In this document: one piece after another, positions 19,021 through 27,506 of the stretch
Layout: each line of letters begins with the position of its first letter
How positions within the stretch are numbered: position 1 is the first letter of the stretch
Source: Sphingomonas sp. AP4-R1
Lineage (GTDB): Bacteria; Pseudomonadota; Alphaproteobacteria; Sphingomonadales; Sphingomonadaceae
Assembly (NCBI RefSeq): GCF_013113735.1
Contig: NZ_CP053346.1
Location: 3,734,001-3,798,000 of the forward strand
Length of the DNA stretch: 64,000 nucleotides
Direction of reading: 5' to 3'
Made by a program: the position numbers and the translations under genes
Notes under the pieces: model-generated
The model's input: only the letters and a program-made list of their open reading frames with translations
Database searches by the model: none
Told to the model about the DNA's origin: nothing

Positions 19021-19395
19021 TTACGCGGTCTGCACCTCGAAAGAAAACCAGGTACCCTCGGCATGATCATAGAGCTGTACCCGTTGCTCGCTCACCGTCG
19101 CGGAGAAATGGCCTGCAGACCCTCTGTCATACCCGCGCGCCGCATCGCCGTCGATCTCGATATGCACGGAGGTTCCCTCGCGCGCGTCATGGAGATCGGG
19201 AAGGCTGCCCCCGAACCTGGCATCACGATCGCCGTCATACCCTTGCAGATGCTCACCCAACGCCTCCGCCGCAATCCGGAGGTGGCGCGCTGCCGTATGA
19301 TCATAAAGGCCGGCCACCTTTTTGCGTATCACGAAGGCGTGGGCAGAGGCTACGACGATGGCGCGAATATGGGGCTGCATGCTGCCGCCTGACAT
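19021..19395 (-). CDS. Small protein with repeated LYDH / GYDR-type motifs, unknown function
   Basis: A 124-residue hypothetical protein. Short motifs recur at near-regular spacing: AGLYDHTAARHLRIA, LQGYDGDRDARFGG, ARGYDRGSAGHFSA, VQLYDHAEGTWFSF. The pattern alternates beta-strand-like stretches with YD(H/G/R) turns, as in a small beta-sandwich or a duplicated fold. No signal peptide or membrane helix is apparent. An internal ATG at 19380 (MQPHIRAIV) is an equally good start. It lies 48 bases downstream of the AsmA gene on the same strand and may be co-transcribed. The codon pattern supports a real gene. Confidence 0.6.
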   Translation of the reverse strand: MSGGSMQPHIRAIVVASAHAFVIRKKVAGLYDHTAARHLRIAAEALGEHLQGYDGDRDARFGGSLPDLHDAREGTSVHIEIDGDAARGYDRGSAGHFSATVSEQRVQLYDHAEGTWFSFEVQTA

Positions 19396-19443
19396 CCCCG
19401 TCGCCAGGGATCAAGCCCCGTATTCGACGCGATCGCCAGCAGC

Positions 19444-21525
19444 TCATCTTCCCTTTGCGCCTTTGACCGTGCGCTGCGCGCCGGAGCGCGCACCCGCCAG
19501 AACAGGGCCGCAGGATATCGATTTCGCATCGCCCGGATCCACGAATGCCAGCAAGGCAGCGGGTGGCGCCAGAGCTGCAAGGCCAAGGCCGATGCCGACC
19601 CGACCGAACAATTGAGGGCTGAGCGGCCGGATGGTCGGGGCTGCGAAATAGCCGCCGATACCGACGGGAGACTGACCGGAGAACAGACTGAATTTCTTCG
19701 CATCCGCGCGGATGCCGATGTCGATCTTTTCATTCCGGAATGACAGGCTGCCACGACCGGCAATCACATTCTTGCTCGTGTCGATCAGGATCGGATCGGC
19801 GGTCGCGATGCCGTCTTGCACCGTGAAGGCAATCAGGCCGCAGTTGATGGACACGGGCTTCTTCAGCTCGTTCTGCAGCATGCGCTGGACGAACACGCCC
19901 AGATCCAGCTCGACCAGCTGGACATTGCGCATCCAGAAGGTGCCTCCAGGCACGATGAAGGCGATGCGTCCTTGCGCGGTGGCGAGACTGTCCCGCACGC
20001 TATCACCAATCCCGACCAGCTTCGCGCGGCCCTTCACCGTGCCCGTCGTGCCCGCCTCGATCGCCCCGAAGCCCGCGAGCAATTGGCCGACCGGGGTCGG
20101 CAGAAGCCGGATGTCATAGGTCGTGCGTGCCGGTCTGGCGCGGGCGTCGATCGTCACGTCCGAAGTCACCCGGCCTCGCGCCATCGTGAACGTCAGCGGA
20201 TTCATCTTCAGCAGCCGATCGTCGAGGGACAGAGTGAGATCGATGTCCGACAGCGGCACGTTGCGGGACCGCACCGCATCGACATGCCATCGCAGCTTGG
20301 CATCGAAGGCTCGCAAGGCTTCAATCCGAAGCTGTGCATCCGGGAGCAGTCGAGGCGTACCCTTCACGCGGGTGACAGCGCCCGCCGCGCCTTTGGCGGC
20401 AATCACGTCCGGATTGTAGCCGATGAACGGTGCGGCATCGACAATATCGAGTCTGCGGGTGGTGAGCGCTGCCTCCACGCGAACGCGCGGCTCGATGTTA
20501 TGGACCGTGAAGGCGCCGGCGAGGTCGCTGTCTCCGAAGCGACCCTGCATTCCCGTGAAACGATATTGATCCTCATGCAGGACCAGCCGGGAGGCCAGGG
20601 CGTAGCCGCGCGTATCCGGTACCACGACGCCGATGATCTCGAGCAGACGGGCAAGATTGTGACCGCGGGCAGACAGCTGCAACGGCACATCCTCCAGTTC
20701 GGCAAGGCTCGGCAGCGTACCACGCATATCGACGACATTGCCCGCCGCCGTGGCGTGCAGGATCAATCGGTTGCGCCCGCGCTGCACGGTGCGATTGGGA
20801 GACAGAAGCGCCCCCGAAACCATGAAAGGTGTGGCCCGGATCGTTCCATTCCCTGCGAACCGGATCGCCGATCCGATCCGCGCGCCTTCCGACCTGATGG
20901 TCTCAAATCGCAGATCGGTCAGTAGCCTCAGCCTCGGATCGCGGTAACGCAACGTCGTCTCGGTCAGCCGGGCCTCGTCGATGACGGGCAATGTCAGCGG
21001 TCGGCCGTTTTTCTTGTCGCTGAAACTCCAACTGTTTCGACGATGCGCTTTGTCCCATTCGAGATCGATCGCCGCACCCGTCAGATCGAGCGAGTGAAAG
21101 CTCCATTTCTTGCGAAGGAGGCTGAACGGAGCTGCACGGGCCTCGATCCGCCGGGCGCTGAAGAGAAAGGGCTTCGTCGCATAGTTCGGATTCGCGATCG
21201 TAAGCCCGTCAACAACCAGTTTCAGCGCGAACGGGTCGAAGTAGAGCTGGAAGTCACCGCGCACCCGCACCTGGCGGTGGAGCTGCGATCCCGCGATACG
21301 CTCGAACGGGCCGCGCAGGAAACGCCCCTTCGTCACGAACAGGATCATCCATAAGGTCGCCAGGATCAAAAGAAGCCCGGCCACCATCCACAAGAGCCGA
21401 CGCAACCATAACGTCCTGCGCATGCGTGACGGATGAGCGATCGATTGCGTAATATCCAAAAGGCCCTTCCAAATCCGCCGGCGGGACAATGAACGGGGGG
21501 TGGCCCTGTTTGTGCCGTGAGCCAC
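19444..21525 (-). CDS. AsmA family protein
   Basis: A 693-residue envelope protein. A single N-terminal transmembrane segment (LLWMVAGLLLILATLWMILFV, around residues 45-65) anchors a long beta-rich periplasmic domain. AsmA features include a bridge-like domain opening (VRGDFQLYFDPFALKLVVDGL) and the C-terminal KGRAKLVGIGDSVRDSLATAQG with a final IDIGIRADAKKFS block. AsmA-like proteins are thought to bridge inner and outer membranes for phospholipid transport. The start is uncertain: GTG 21525 gives a 34-residue cytoplasmic lead, while ATG 21423 starts at the helix. Confidence 0.85.
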   Translation of the reverse strand: MAHGTNRATPRSLSRRRIWKGLLDITQSIAHPSRMRRTLWLRRLLWMVAGLLLILATLWMILFVTKGRFLRGPFERIAGSQLHRQVRVRGDFQLYFDPFALKLVVDGLTIANPNYATKPFLFSARRIEARAAPFSLLRKKWSFHSLDLTGAAIDLEWDKAHRRNSWSFSDKKNGRPLTLPVIDEARLTETTLRYRDPRLRLLTDLRFETIRSEGARIGSAIRFAGNGTIRATPFMVSGALLSPNRTVQRGRNRLILHATAAGNVVDMRGTLPSLAELEDVPLQLSARGHNLARLLEIIGVVVPDTRGYALASRLVLHEDQYRFTGMQGRFGDSDLAGAFTVHNIEPRVRVEAALTTRRLDIVDAAPFIGYNPDVIAAKGAAGAVTRVKGTPRLLPDAQLRIEALRAFDAKLRWHVDAVRSRNVPLSDIDLTLSLDDRLLKMNPLTFTMARGRVTSDVTIDARARPARTTYDIRLLPTPVGQLLAGFGAIEAGTTGTVKGRAKLVGIGDSVRDSLATAQGRIAFIVPGGTFWMRNVQLVELDLGVFVQRMLQNELKKPVSINCGLIAFTVQDGIATADPILIDTSKNVIAGRGSLSFRNEKIDIGIRADAKKFSLFSGQSPVGIGGYFAAPTIRPLSPQLFGRVGIGLGLAALAPPAALLAFVDPGDAKSISCGPVLAGARSGAQRTVKGAKGR

Positions 21526-21855
21526 ACGTCAATCCGCTCCGAGCGCCGCGCTGCACATGTCCGTCCGGAATTCCGGCCGAGACGCCAGAACGGCCCGTTT
21601 CGAGCAGCGCACGGGCTTCGTGCACGCTGATGGGTCGAAACCGCGCAAACCAGCCCGACCTCAGAGTGACCAACGACAAGCGCGGCACCCCGGCCCCCAA
21701 GAGAGAGGCGCTTCTCTCTGCATGGGCTCCGACGCTGCGCCGCCCTCCCTCTGGCCTTACTCTAAACCGGGACGCCGGCCGAAAGGCCCGCGCGAGCTGC
21801 CCGCTGCCCGCGCCCGATATTTGCTGACGCGCCGCTCTGCGCTTATTCCTGCTGC
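21526..21855 (+). other. Gap without a recognisable gene
   Basis: These 330 bases separate the divergent AsmA and DUF1810 genes and must hold both promoters. Overlapping frames on the plus strand (21489-21827) show low-complexity Arg/Pro composition typical of shadows. No palindromic operator stood out. Confidence 0.45.
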
Positions 21856-22278
21856 ATGTCCGATACCTTCGATCTGGACCGCTACGTCGTCGCCCAGAAG
21901 TCTGTCTATCCGGAGGTCCTCGCGGAAATTCGGGCGGGCAGGAAGCGTACGCACTGGATGTGGTTTATCTTCCCGCAGATCGCCGGACTGGGGTCCAGTG
22001 AGATGGCGCGCCATTACGCAATCGCGTCGTTGGAGGAGGCCCGCGCCTATCTCATCCATCCGCTTCTGGGGCCTCGGCTCATCGAATGCGTGGGCGCCCT
22101 TCAGGGCCTGGCCACAGCGGATGCGGCTTCGGTTTTTGGGCCGATAGATGCGATGAAGCTGCGATCCTCTCTCAGTCTGTTCACGGCGGCAGGCGGGCCA
22201 CCCATCTTCCAAGCCGCCTTGGTTCGCTGGTTCGGCACCCCAGATCCGGCGACCCTTGAGAGACTGCGTGTGGTGTAG
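21856..22278 (+). CDS. DUF1810 family protein
   Basis: A 140-residue protein with the full DUF1810 pattern: FDLDRYVVAQKSVYPEVLAEI, then HWMWFIFPQIAGLGSSEMARHYAI, LIECVGALQGL, and the ending IFQAALVRWFGTPDPATL. The family forms a small helical protein related in structure to calpastatin-like or Tle-type folds, with no established function. The start ATG 21856 fits the family N-terminus. It is monocistronic as far as can be seen. Confidence 0.9.
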   Translation: MSDTFDLDRYVVAQKSVYPEVLAEIRAGRKRTHWMWFIFPQIAGLGSSEMARHYAIASLEEARAYLIHPLLGPRLIECVGALQGLATADAASVFGPIDAMKLRSSLSLFTAAGGPPIFQAALVRWFGTPDPATLERLRVV

Positions 22279-22376
22279 TCGGCGGCGGGCCAGGAATAAG
22301 CGGACCGCTCTTGATGACGGTCGCGGCCGCCTCATCCGATCGGGACATGTCCAGCAGACGATGCTCTTCCAACGTC

Positions 22377-23063
22377 TCAGGAAATGGCAGGCGTCGCTCC
22401 CGACGAGGCGAGCACGCGGCGCGCAAAGTCCGCTGCGGCCGAGAGGCCGTCCTGGGCCACCGAGTGGCCGAGACCGGGCGAGACATGCGTTTCGACCCTG
22501 ACGTCGACCGCCGCCAGAGTGCGTGACGCCATCTCCATCGACCGGAACGGCACGACCTGATCCTCCGTCCCGTGCACGAGCAGAACCGGCGGCCGGCTGC
22601 GCATGTCAGCGGCCAACCGCTCCGGCGCCACGAGCATACCGGAAATTCCGATGATGCCTGCGATCGGCTGCTCCCTGCGCAGACCGACGTGAAGCGCCAT
22701 CATCGAGCCCTGACTGAAACCGATGAGCAAAAGCCGATCGTCGGGAAGCTGCGCCTGTGCGAGTTCGTGCGTGATGAACATGTCCAGCCCGGAGGCTGCT
22801 GCGTCCGCCCCGGACGCACGCTCCACGGGCGAGAAACTCTCGATCGGCCACCACTGACGGGCGTTTGCCATGTGCGGGATCTGCGATGGCGCCTCAGGCG
22901 CCACGAAGCCGGCGTCGGGCAGAAACGGCTGGACCAGAGCGGCCAACGAGATGAGGTCGTCGCCATTCGAGCCATATCCATGCAGGAGGATAACCAGCGC
23001 ATTCGGTTTCCCTCCGGAAGCAGGGGAGAGGCGAGGGCCGTCCAGCAAGCGATGTCCTTTCAC
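22377..23063 (-). CDS. Phospholipase/carboxylesterase family alpha/beta hydrolase
   Basis: A 228-residue serine esterase of the YpfH/EstB-like carboxylesterase family. Motifs are VILLHGYGSNGDDL (oxyanion region), the nucleophile elbow IGFSQGSMMAL, Asp in LLVHGTEDQVVPF, and His in SPGLGHSVA. The start is taken as GTG 23063, which overlaps the stop of the permease gene in a GTGA, giving the usual family length. A start further upstream would add 50 residues antisense-like to the permease tail. It is co-translated with the AI-2E-type permease. Confidence 0.85.
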   Translation of the reverse strand: MKGHRLLDGPRLSPASGGKPNALVILLHGYGSNGDDLISLAALVQPFLPDAGFVAPEAPSQIPHMANARQWWPIESFSPVERASGADAAASGLDMFITHELAQAQLPDDRLLLIGFSQGSMMALHVGLRREQPIAGIIGISGMLVAPERLAADMRSRPPVLLVHGTEDQVVPFRSMEMASRTLAAVDVRVETHVSPGLGHSVAQDGLSAAADFARRVLASSGATPAIS

Positions 23064-24139
23064 GGTTGGTCGTGGAGCGACATAGGCTTTGCGCGTTGCT
23101 CGGCCAGAATCTGCCAGCCCGTGATGAACAGAGCGGCTGTCAGCGGGCCGACCACGATTCCGCTCAGGCCCACGAGTTCGATGCCGCCAAGTGTCGTCAC
23201 GAGGACGAGCCAATCGGGGATCCCCGTGTCGCGACCGACAAGGATCGGCCGAAGAATGTTATCGGCCAGACCGATGATCATCACGCCGGAGCCGATCACG
23301 ATCGCCGCCTGCCAGATTGCGCCGGTTGCAAACAAATAGACCGCGACCGGGGCCCAGATGATCGCCGGACCGACCGCCGGAAGAAGGGCTGCGATCGTCA
23401 TCAACATGCCCCACAGTAGAGCGGCCGGAAGCCCGACGATCCAGAAGGTCGCTGCGCCAAGCGCCCCCTGGACGAGTGCCACGACACCCGATCCCTTGAC
23501 CGTGGCGCGCGTGACGGAAACAAATCGCTCCGTCAGGCGCCGCGAAACATCGTGTTCGAGCGGTAGCGCCTTTTCCAGAGCGGGGCCGATGCGATCGCCA
23601 TCCCGCAGGAGGAAAAAGGCCACGTACAGACCGACACCAAAGGCGAGGAGAAATCCCGCCGCATTGGCTCCGATCAGGAACGCGCGGCGGGCAAGCATGC
23701 TCGCGCTCTCGCTCAGCGCCTGCGAGATCCTGGTCTGCGCGCGCTCAAGGCTTCCGAAGCCGGTACTGTCGAGCAACGCTTGCAGACGGACGGGAAGAGC
23801 GCCGTGGACGCGTTCGAAATAAAGCGAGAAATCGATCTGGCCGCTCCGGAGCTGCGTGTAGACGCCTGCCGCCTGATCCACCACGAGGCTCCCGATCACA
23901 ACAGCCGGTATGACCACGGCCACGGAGATAATGAGCAAGGTTACGGCAGCCGCGATGTTGCGGCGGGTCGGCCATCTGCGCAGGAGCCGCTGAAAGAGTG
24001 GCTGGAACAGGAGGGCAGCCAAGGCCGCCCAGAGCAGCGCGCCTGCAAAACTCGACACAATCATGGCCAGCGCGACGGTGATGAGCGTCAGGAAAACGAT
24101 CAGGCCGCCGCTCTCAATCCTCCCCGAACGGATAGCCAT
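23060..24139 (-). CDS. AI-2E family transporter (PerM-like permease)
   Basis: A 359-residue inner-membrane protein with about eight hydrophobic helices. It has the AI-2E permease family architecture: an N-terminal helix pair (LIVFLTLITVALAMIVSSF), a central amphipathic domain (QLRSGQIDFSLYFERVH), and the C-terminal conserved block LLPAVGPAIIWAPVAVYLF followed by DNILRPILVGRDTGIPDWLV. Members have been linked to autoinducer-2 export or Na+/H+ exchange, so the function is not fixed by sequence. It is first in a two-gene unit with the esterase. Confidence 0.88.
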   Translation of the reverse strand: MAIRSGRIESGGLIVFLTLITVALAMIVSSFAGALLWAALAALLFQPLFQRLLRRWPTRRNIAAAVTLLIISVAVVIPAVVIGSLVVDQAAGVYTQLRSGQIDFSLYFERVHGALPVRLQALLDSTGFGSLERAQTRISQALSESASMLARRAFLIGANAAGFLLAFGVGLYVAFFLLRDGDRIGPALEKALPLEHDVSRRLTERFVSVTRATVKGSGVVALVQGALGAATFWIVGLPAALLWGMLMTIAALLPAVGPAIIWAPVAVYLFATGAIWQAAIVIGSGVMIIGLADNILRPILVGRDTGIPDWLVLVTTLGGIELVGLSGIVVGPLTAALFITGWQILAEQRAKPMSLHDQP

Positions 24140-24691
24140 ATCGTCTCGATCTCCCTTGTTCGCCGAAGATGCGCCAACGTCCGAGCATGACGGGCCGCCT
24201 CACGAAAGGCCCACGCCCTGTTTGCCGTGGCAGCGCCAGCAGCAATGGTACAGCCCCTCGGGCCGGCGATCCGATTGTCTCTTGCCCTTCGGCTCGATGA
24301 TCAATGTCGTCATCGACGGGGCCTGCCGATGCCGCCATGCTGGCTCGGGGAGGGACAAGACGGTCGCAATGCGAGACGGCGGAGAGGGGACCAGGCCCGC
24401 GCCATAAAAGGAGCGGGTCCTTGAACCACCCGAACCTGGACTGGCCGGGCGCGGGGGTCACGTGGCCGGGAGATCCGCGGACCGGCGCGCCATTACCAAC
24501 CGGCAGTTCCGGGGCGGACACGAAGCCCGGACCCGCACACGCTGCTGCACTGTCACGTCACCGGACTCTTCCGGCGTCTACAAGGCCCGTCTGGTCTCCT
24601 GTCAGGGCGATGTCCGTGCCGGTCTTTGCCGAGGGGTGCAGCCGATCCGTCTCAGACGGGTTGTCATCGAGCACTGTCGAGCGAGGCGCGA
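24140..24691 (+). other. Gap without a recognisable gene
   Basis: These 552 bases hold the promoters of the divergent permease and CYTH-CHAD genes. The plus frame at 24304-24702 and the minus frame at 24114-24521 are shadows of each other, Arg/Pro/Gly rich, and without family resemblance or a ribosome-binding site. No tRNA-like or CRISPR-like structure was seen. Confidence 0.5.
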
Positions 24692-26143
24692 ATGCCGATT
24701 GAAATTGAATTGAAGCTGGAGGTGACCTCCGAGGCCGCCACGGCGATTGGAGCATCGGATCTTCTTCGGGACGAACCTTCCTTGCGTTCGCAGCGCGCGC
24801 TCTATTTCGACACGCCGGCTCGCGACCTGGCGAAAGCCGGTATGTCGCTCCGGATCCGCCAGGAAAATGACACACGCATCCAGACCGTCAAGGCGAGCGG
24901 CGGCACGACGGCCGGGCTGTTCGCTCGTTCCGAATGGGAGCAGGAAGTCGACACCGATGTTCCCATCCTGGATGACACGACCCCGATACGGTCCGTGCTC
25001 GGCCGCGAAGCCGACGATATCGCTCCGATCTTTCAGGTAGCGATCGAGCGCCGGTCCTGGACCGTGGAAGAAGGGGGCTCCGTCGTCGAGCTTGTGATCG
25101 ATCGCGGCCGGGTGGAAGCGGGCGATCGTACCGCCCGCATCGTCGAGATCGAACTTGAGCTCAAATCGGGCACGCCGGCAGCGCTCTTCGCGGTGGCGCA
25201 CCGCTTGGATGCGATCGCACCGGTTCGTCTGGGCGTGTTGACCAAATCGGAACGCGGCTATCGATTGTCGGACGCCCCACGTGCCGCCATCAAGGCCGGG
25301 CATCTGACGCTCAGACACGACATGACGTCGGCCGAGGCCTTCCAGACCATCGTCCACGCTTGCATCCGGCATTTCCGATTGAATGAGGCGCTGCTGGTCC
25401 AGTCGCGCGAGGCGGATGCATTGCATCAGTCGCGGGTCGCGCTTCGCAGGCTGCGATCGGGCTTTTCGATCTTCAAGCCGATCCTGGCAGACCCAGAGGG
25501 CCGCCGGCTCCAGGAAGAGCTTCGATGGCTCGCCGGGGAACTAGGGAGTGCGCGCAATCTCGACGTCTTGCTCGAGCGCACCGAGCCAGGCGAACTGCGC
25601 GACCGGATCGCCGGCGCGCGCGAGCGTAGCTACGATCATGTGCAGGCTACGCTGGCCCACCGCCGCGCGCGCGCTGTGATGCTGGACCTGGCGGAGTGGA
25701 CCGCCGACGGTGCGTGGCTGGACGTGGCCGACACCGCTTCCGATCGCACACGGCCCGTCCAGGATTTCGCATCGCGCGCGCTCGATCGTTTCCGCAAGAA
25801 GGTGAAGAAAGACGGACGTGACCTGAGCTACGCCGACGACCATGCACGGCATGAGGTGAGAAAGGACTCGAAGAAGCTACGCTATGCTGCTGAGTTTTTT
25901 CGATCTCTTTTCGATCGGAAAAACGAACGACGGCGCTACAAGGCTTTCATCGCTGCGCTTGAGAATCTTCAAGAACAGCTCGGCGCGCTCAACGACCTGG
26001 CAACAGCGCCAGAGGTGTTGAACGGCCTCGGCCTGACTGACCACATCGACGTCGTGTCCGCGGCCGCGCGACAAAAATCGGCCATGATCGAGGCGGCCGC
26101 GGAGGCCTATGAAAATCTGGTCGATACCAAGCGCTTCTGGTGA
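24692..26143 (+). CDS. CYTH and CHAD domain protein
   Basis: A 483-residue cytoplasmic protein. The N-terminal CYTH domain (residues ~1-200) begins with the signature MPIEIELKLEV, whose ExExK motif binds triphosphate and divalent metal. The C-terminal CHAD domain (residues ~220-480) has the conserved His/Arg/Lys clusters ADALHQSRVALRRLRSGF and HEVRKDSKKLRYAAEFF, which bind polyphosphate. Such fusions are thought to be inorganic triphosphatases or polyphosphate-granule proteins (ygiF-like). ATG 24692 is chosen because the CYTH signature starts there. Confidence 0.9.
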   Translation: MPIEIELKLEVTSEAATAIGASDLLRDEPSLRSQRALYFDTPARDLAKAGMSLRIRQENDTRIQTVKASGGTTAGLFARSEWEQEVDTDVPILDDTTPIRSVLGREADDIAPIFQVAIERRSWTVEEGGSVVELVIDRGRVEAGDRTARIVEIELELKSGTPAALFAVAHRLDAIAPVRLGVLTKSERGYRLSDAPRAAIKAGHLTLRHDMTSAEAFQTIVHACIRHFRLNEALLVQSREADALHQSRVALRRLRSGFSIFKPILADPEGRRLQEELRWLAGELGSARNLDVLLERTEPGELRDRIAGARERSYDHVQATLAHRRARAVMLDLAEWTADGAWLDVADTASDRTRPVQDFASRALDRFRKKVKKDGRDLSYADDHARHEVRKDSKKLRYAAEFFRSLFDRKNERRRYKAFIAALENLQEQLGALNDLATAPEVLNGLGLTDHIDVVSAAARQKSAMIEAAAEAYENLVDTKRFW

Positions 26144-26207
26144 TGGGGAGCAGACCCCGGCGCGCGAGCCCGGGGGCGCGCAGGGGTTTGTCGCTGGCGT
26201 TCGGACA

Positions 26208-26435
26208 TCAGGTGCGCCCAAGCTGTTCCTTGAGGGCATCGATCCGGATGGAGGCGTCAGCCTTGCTAAGATCTTCCGGCGGCAATTCTGTTCCTGCTTC
26301 CTCGCTGAGCGTCGTAAGATAGGAAGCCTGCGCGCCGGTCATCGGCTCATCTCCCGAGACCCACTCCACCGGATCCTTCTCGGTATTCGATCCGGGATGC
26401 TCGTCGAGTTTGGGATTGTGCATCGGATTTGACAT
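26208..26435 (-). CDS. DUF3072 domain protein
   Basis: A 75-residue protein carrying the DUF3072 core DPVEWVSGDEPMTGAQASYL followed by TLSEEAGTELPPEDLSKADAS. The family is small, widespread in soil bacteria and uncharacterised. ATG 26435 is preferred, with GAGGAAG six bases upstream; a second ATG lies directly before it at 26438. A perfect EcfG-type promoter lies 30 bases upstream, so expression is inferred to be controlled by the general stress response. It is convergent with the CYTH-CHAD gene. Confidence 0.85.
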   Translation of the reverse strand: MSNPMHNPKLDEHPGSNTEKDPVEWVSGDEPMTGAQASYLTTLSEEAGTELPPEDLSKADASIRIDALKEQLGRT

Positions 26436-26464
26436 CATCTCTTCCTCGTTCTTCATTTGTTCTG

Positions 26465-26490
26465 AACGAAGAAGCGACGGCCATGGTTCC
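26465..26490 (-). promoter_or_regulatory. EcfG-type promoter, perfect consensus match
   Basis: Reading the minus strand, GGAAC (26490-26486) is followed after 17 bases by CGTT (26468-26465). This matches exactly the alphaproteobacterial general stress sigma factor consensus. The -10 end lies 29 bases before the ATG at 26435, a normal distance for a short leader. The remaining bases up to the HU gene (26491-26698) contain no gene. Confidence 0.7.
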
Positions 26491-26698
26491 CGGACACGTC
26501 GGCGGTCTCGCATCGTCACACCGGGCATCATCTCGGGCCGACGCAAGAAGGCAGAAGATGCCAACGACGCCGTTGCCGCTGGGCCAAGGGCGACGGATGC
26601 TCCGGTGGCGAGGCTGAAGAAGAGACGGCCGATCACGACCGTGAACAGCGTGTCATTGTCGGCGCCGCGCTTTCGACACGACGCCGACGGGCATCCGA

Positions 26699-26974
26699 TC
26701 AGCCGTTCAGACGGTCCTTGATCGCCTTGGCTGGTGTGAAGCCCAGCTTTTTCGACGCTGCGATGGTGATCGCAGCACCGGTCGCCGGATTACGACCCTG
26801 CCGCTCGGGCTGGTCCTTGACCTTGAACTTGCCGAAACCGGCGAGCGAAACCTCGTCGCCCTTGGCGGCCGCTTCGCCAATCGCTGCAAATATGGCGTCG
26901 ACGATCTTCTTCGCATCCGTCTTCGGAATGCCCTGGCTGGCTGCCACGGCGTCTGCGATGTCGGCGTTGTTCAT
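26699..26974 (-). CDS. HU family DNA-binding protein
   Basis: A 91-residue nucleoid-associated protein. The family pattern is complete: MNNADIADAVAASQGIPKTDAKKIVDAIF, GDEVSLAGFGKFKV, and the DNA-intercalating arm RQGRNPATGAAITIAASKKLGF. Length equals the usual HU subunit (~90). It binds and bends DNA without strong specificity. It marks the last plausible backbone gene before the conjugation remnant. Confidence 0.95.
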   Translation of the reverse strand: MNNADIADAVAASQGIPKTDAKKIVDAIFAAIGEAAAKGDEVSLAGFGKFKVKDQPERQGRNPATGAAITIAASKKLGFTPAKAIKDRLNG

Positions 26975-27506
26975 TCCTGCTACCTTCTTTCTTTAAAGCC
27001 ATCAGCCAAACGGGGCGGAAGAGGCGGGTTGTGCCTCACTGCCCCGTTCATCCAGCCATAGTCGTTCCGCCGGCAGAGCAAAGCCCCCGATCCGGTCATA
27101 GCTGCCCCGCGCGGCGGTTCGGGCGAAGCGGATGCGGCGCCCGGCAGCCGACGCGAGCCGGGCCCCGCGCTGACAACCTTTGGGGCAGCGTTCCATTATT
27201 CAAATGGGCGGTGGAAGACAAAATGCCATGACGGGCGGCATGGATCTCCGTCGCCGCGTTTCGGAAAGCGTGGCTCTATCCTTGATCTTTGGTCGATCTC
27301 TCCGGCCCACCGTCATGTCTCTCACGTGCAACCCGGAGGTGAGTGCGCGAAAATTGCCGAGAATGTTACAGAAATATTGCAATTTTCAGCAAAGGACGCT
27401 CTACGTTGCGTAGATCAAGCGTAACCGCCGTCCGGCGTGAGAGGATTGTCGGCTCCCAGCGTGGAGAAAGGCACTGAGCGCCGTCGCGCTCGCCGAGGAC
27501 ACGCCA
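26975..27506 (+). other. Intergenic region between HU and the LuxR gene
   Basis: These 532 bases hold no recognisable gene. The part near 27340-27420 is AT-richer than its surroundings (for example AGAAATATTGCAATTTTCAG) and probably carries the luxR promoter. Two short inverted repeats lie there: TTGC-8-GCAA at 27377-27392, and the CTACG repeat listed separately. The left boundary of the conjugation remnant may lie in this region, but no attachment site could be identified. Confidence 0.5.
27401..27413. promoter_or_regulatory. Inverted repeat CTACG-TTG-CGTAG upstream of luxR-type gene
   Basis: The perfect 5-bp arms sit 94 bases before the LuxR ATG, inside the AT-rich promoter-like stretch. 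It does not match a lux box (~20 bp with a CTG/CAG-type core), so autoregulation is only a possibility. Confidence 0.25.

Noticed and set aside
24140..24691. tRNA or small RNA gene in the gap before the CYTH-CHAD gene
   Set aside because: No cloverleaf or conserved T-loop was found on either strand.
27340..27420. A lux box upstream of the LuxR gene
   Set aside because: The inverted repeats are too short and lack the lux-box core; no 20-bp symmetrical element was found.
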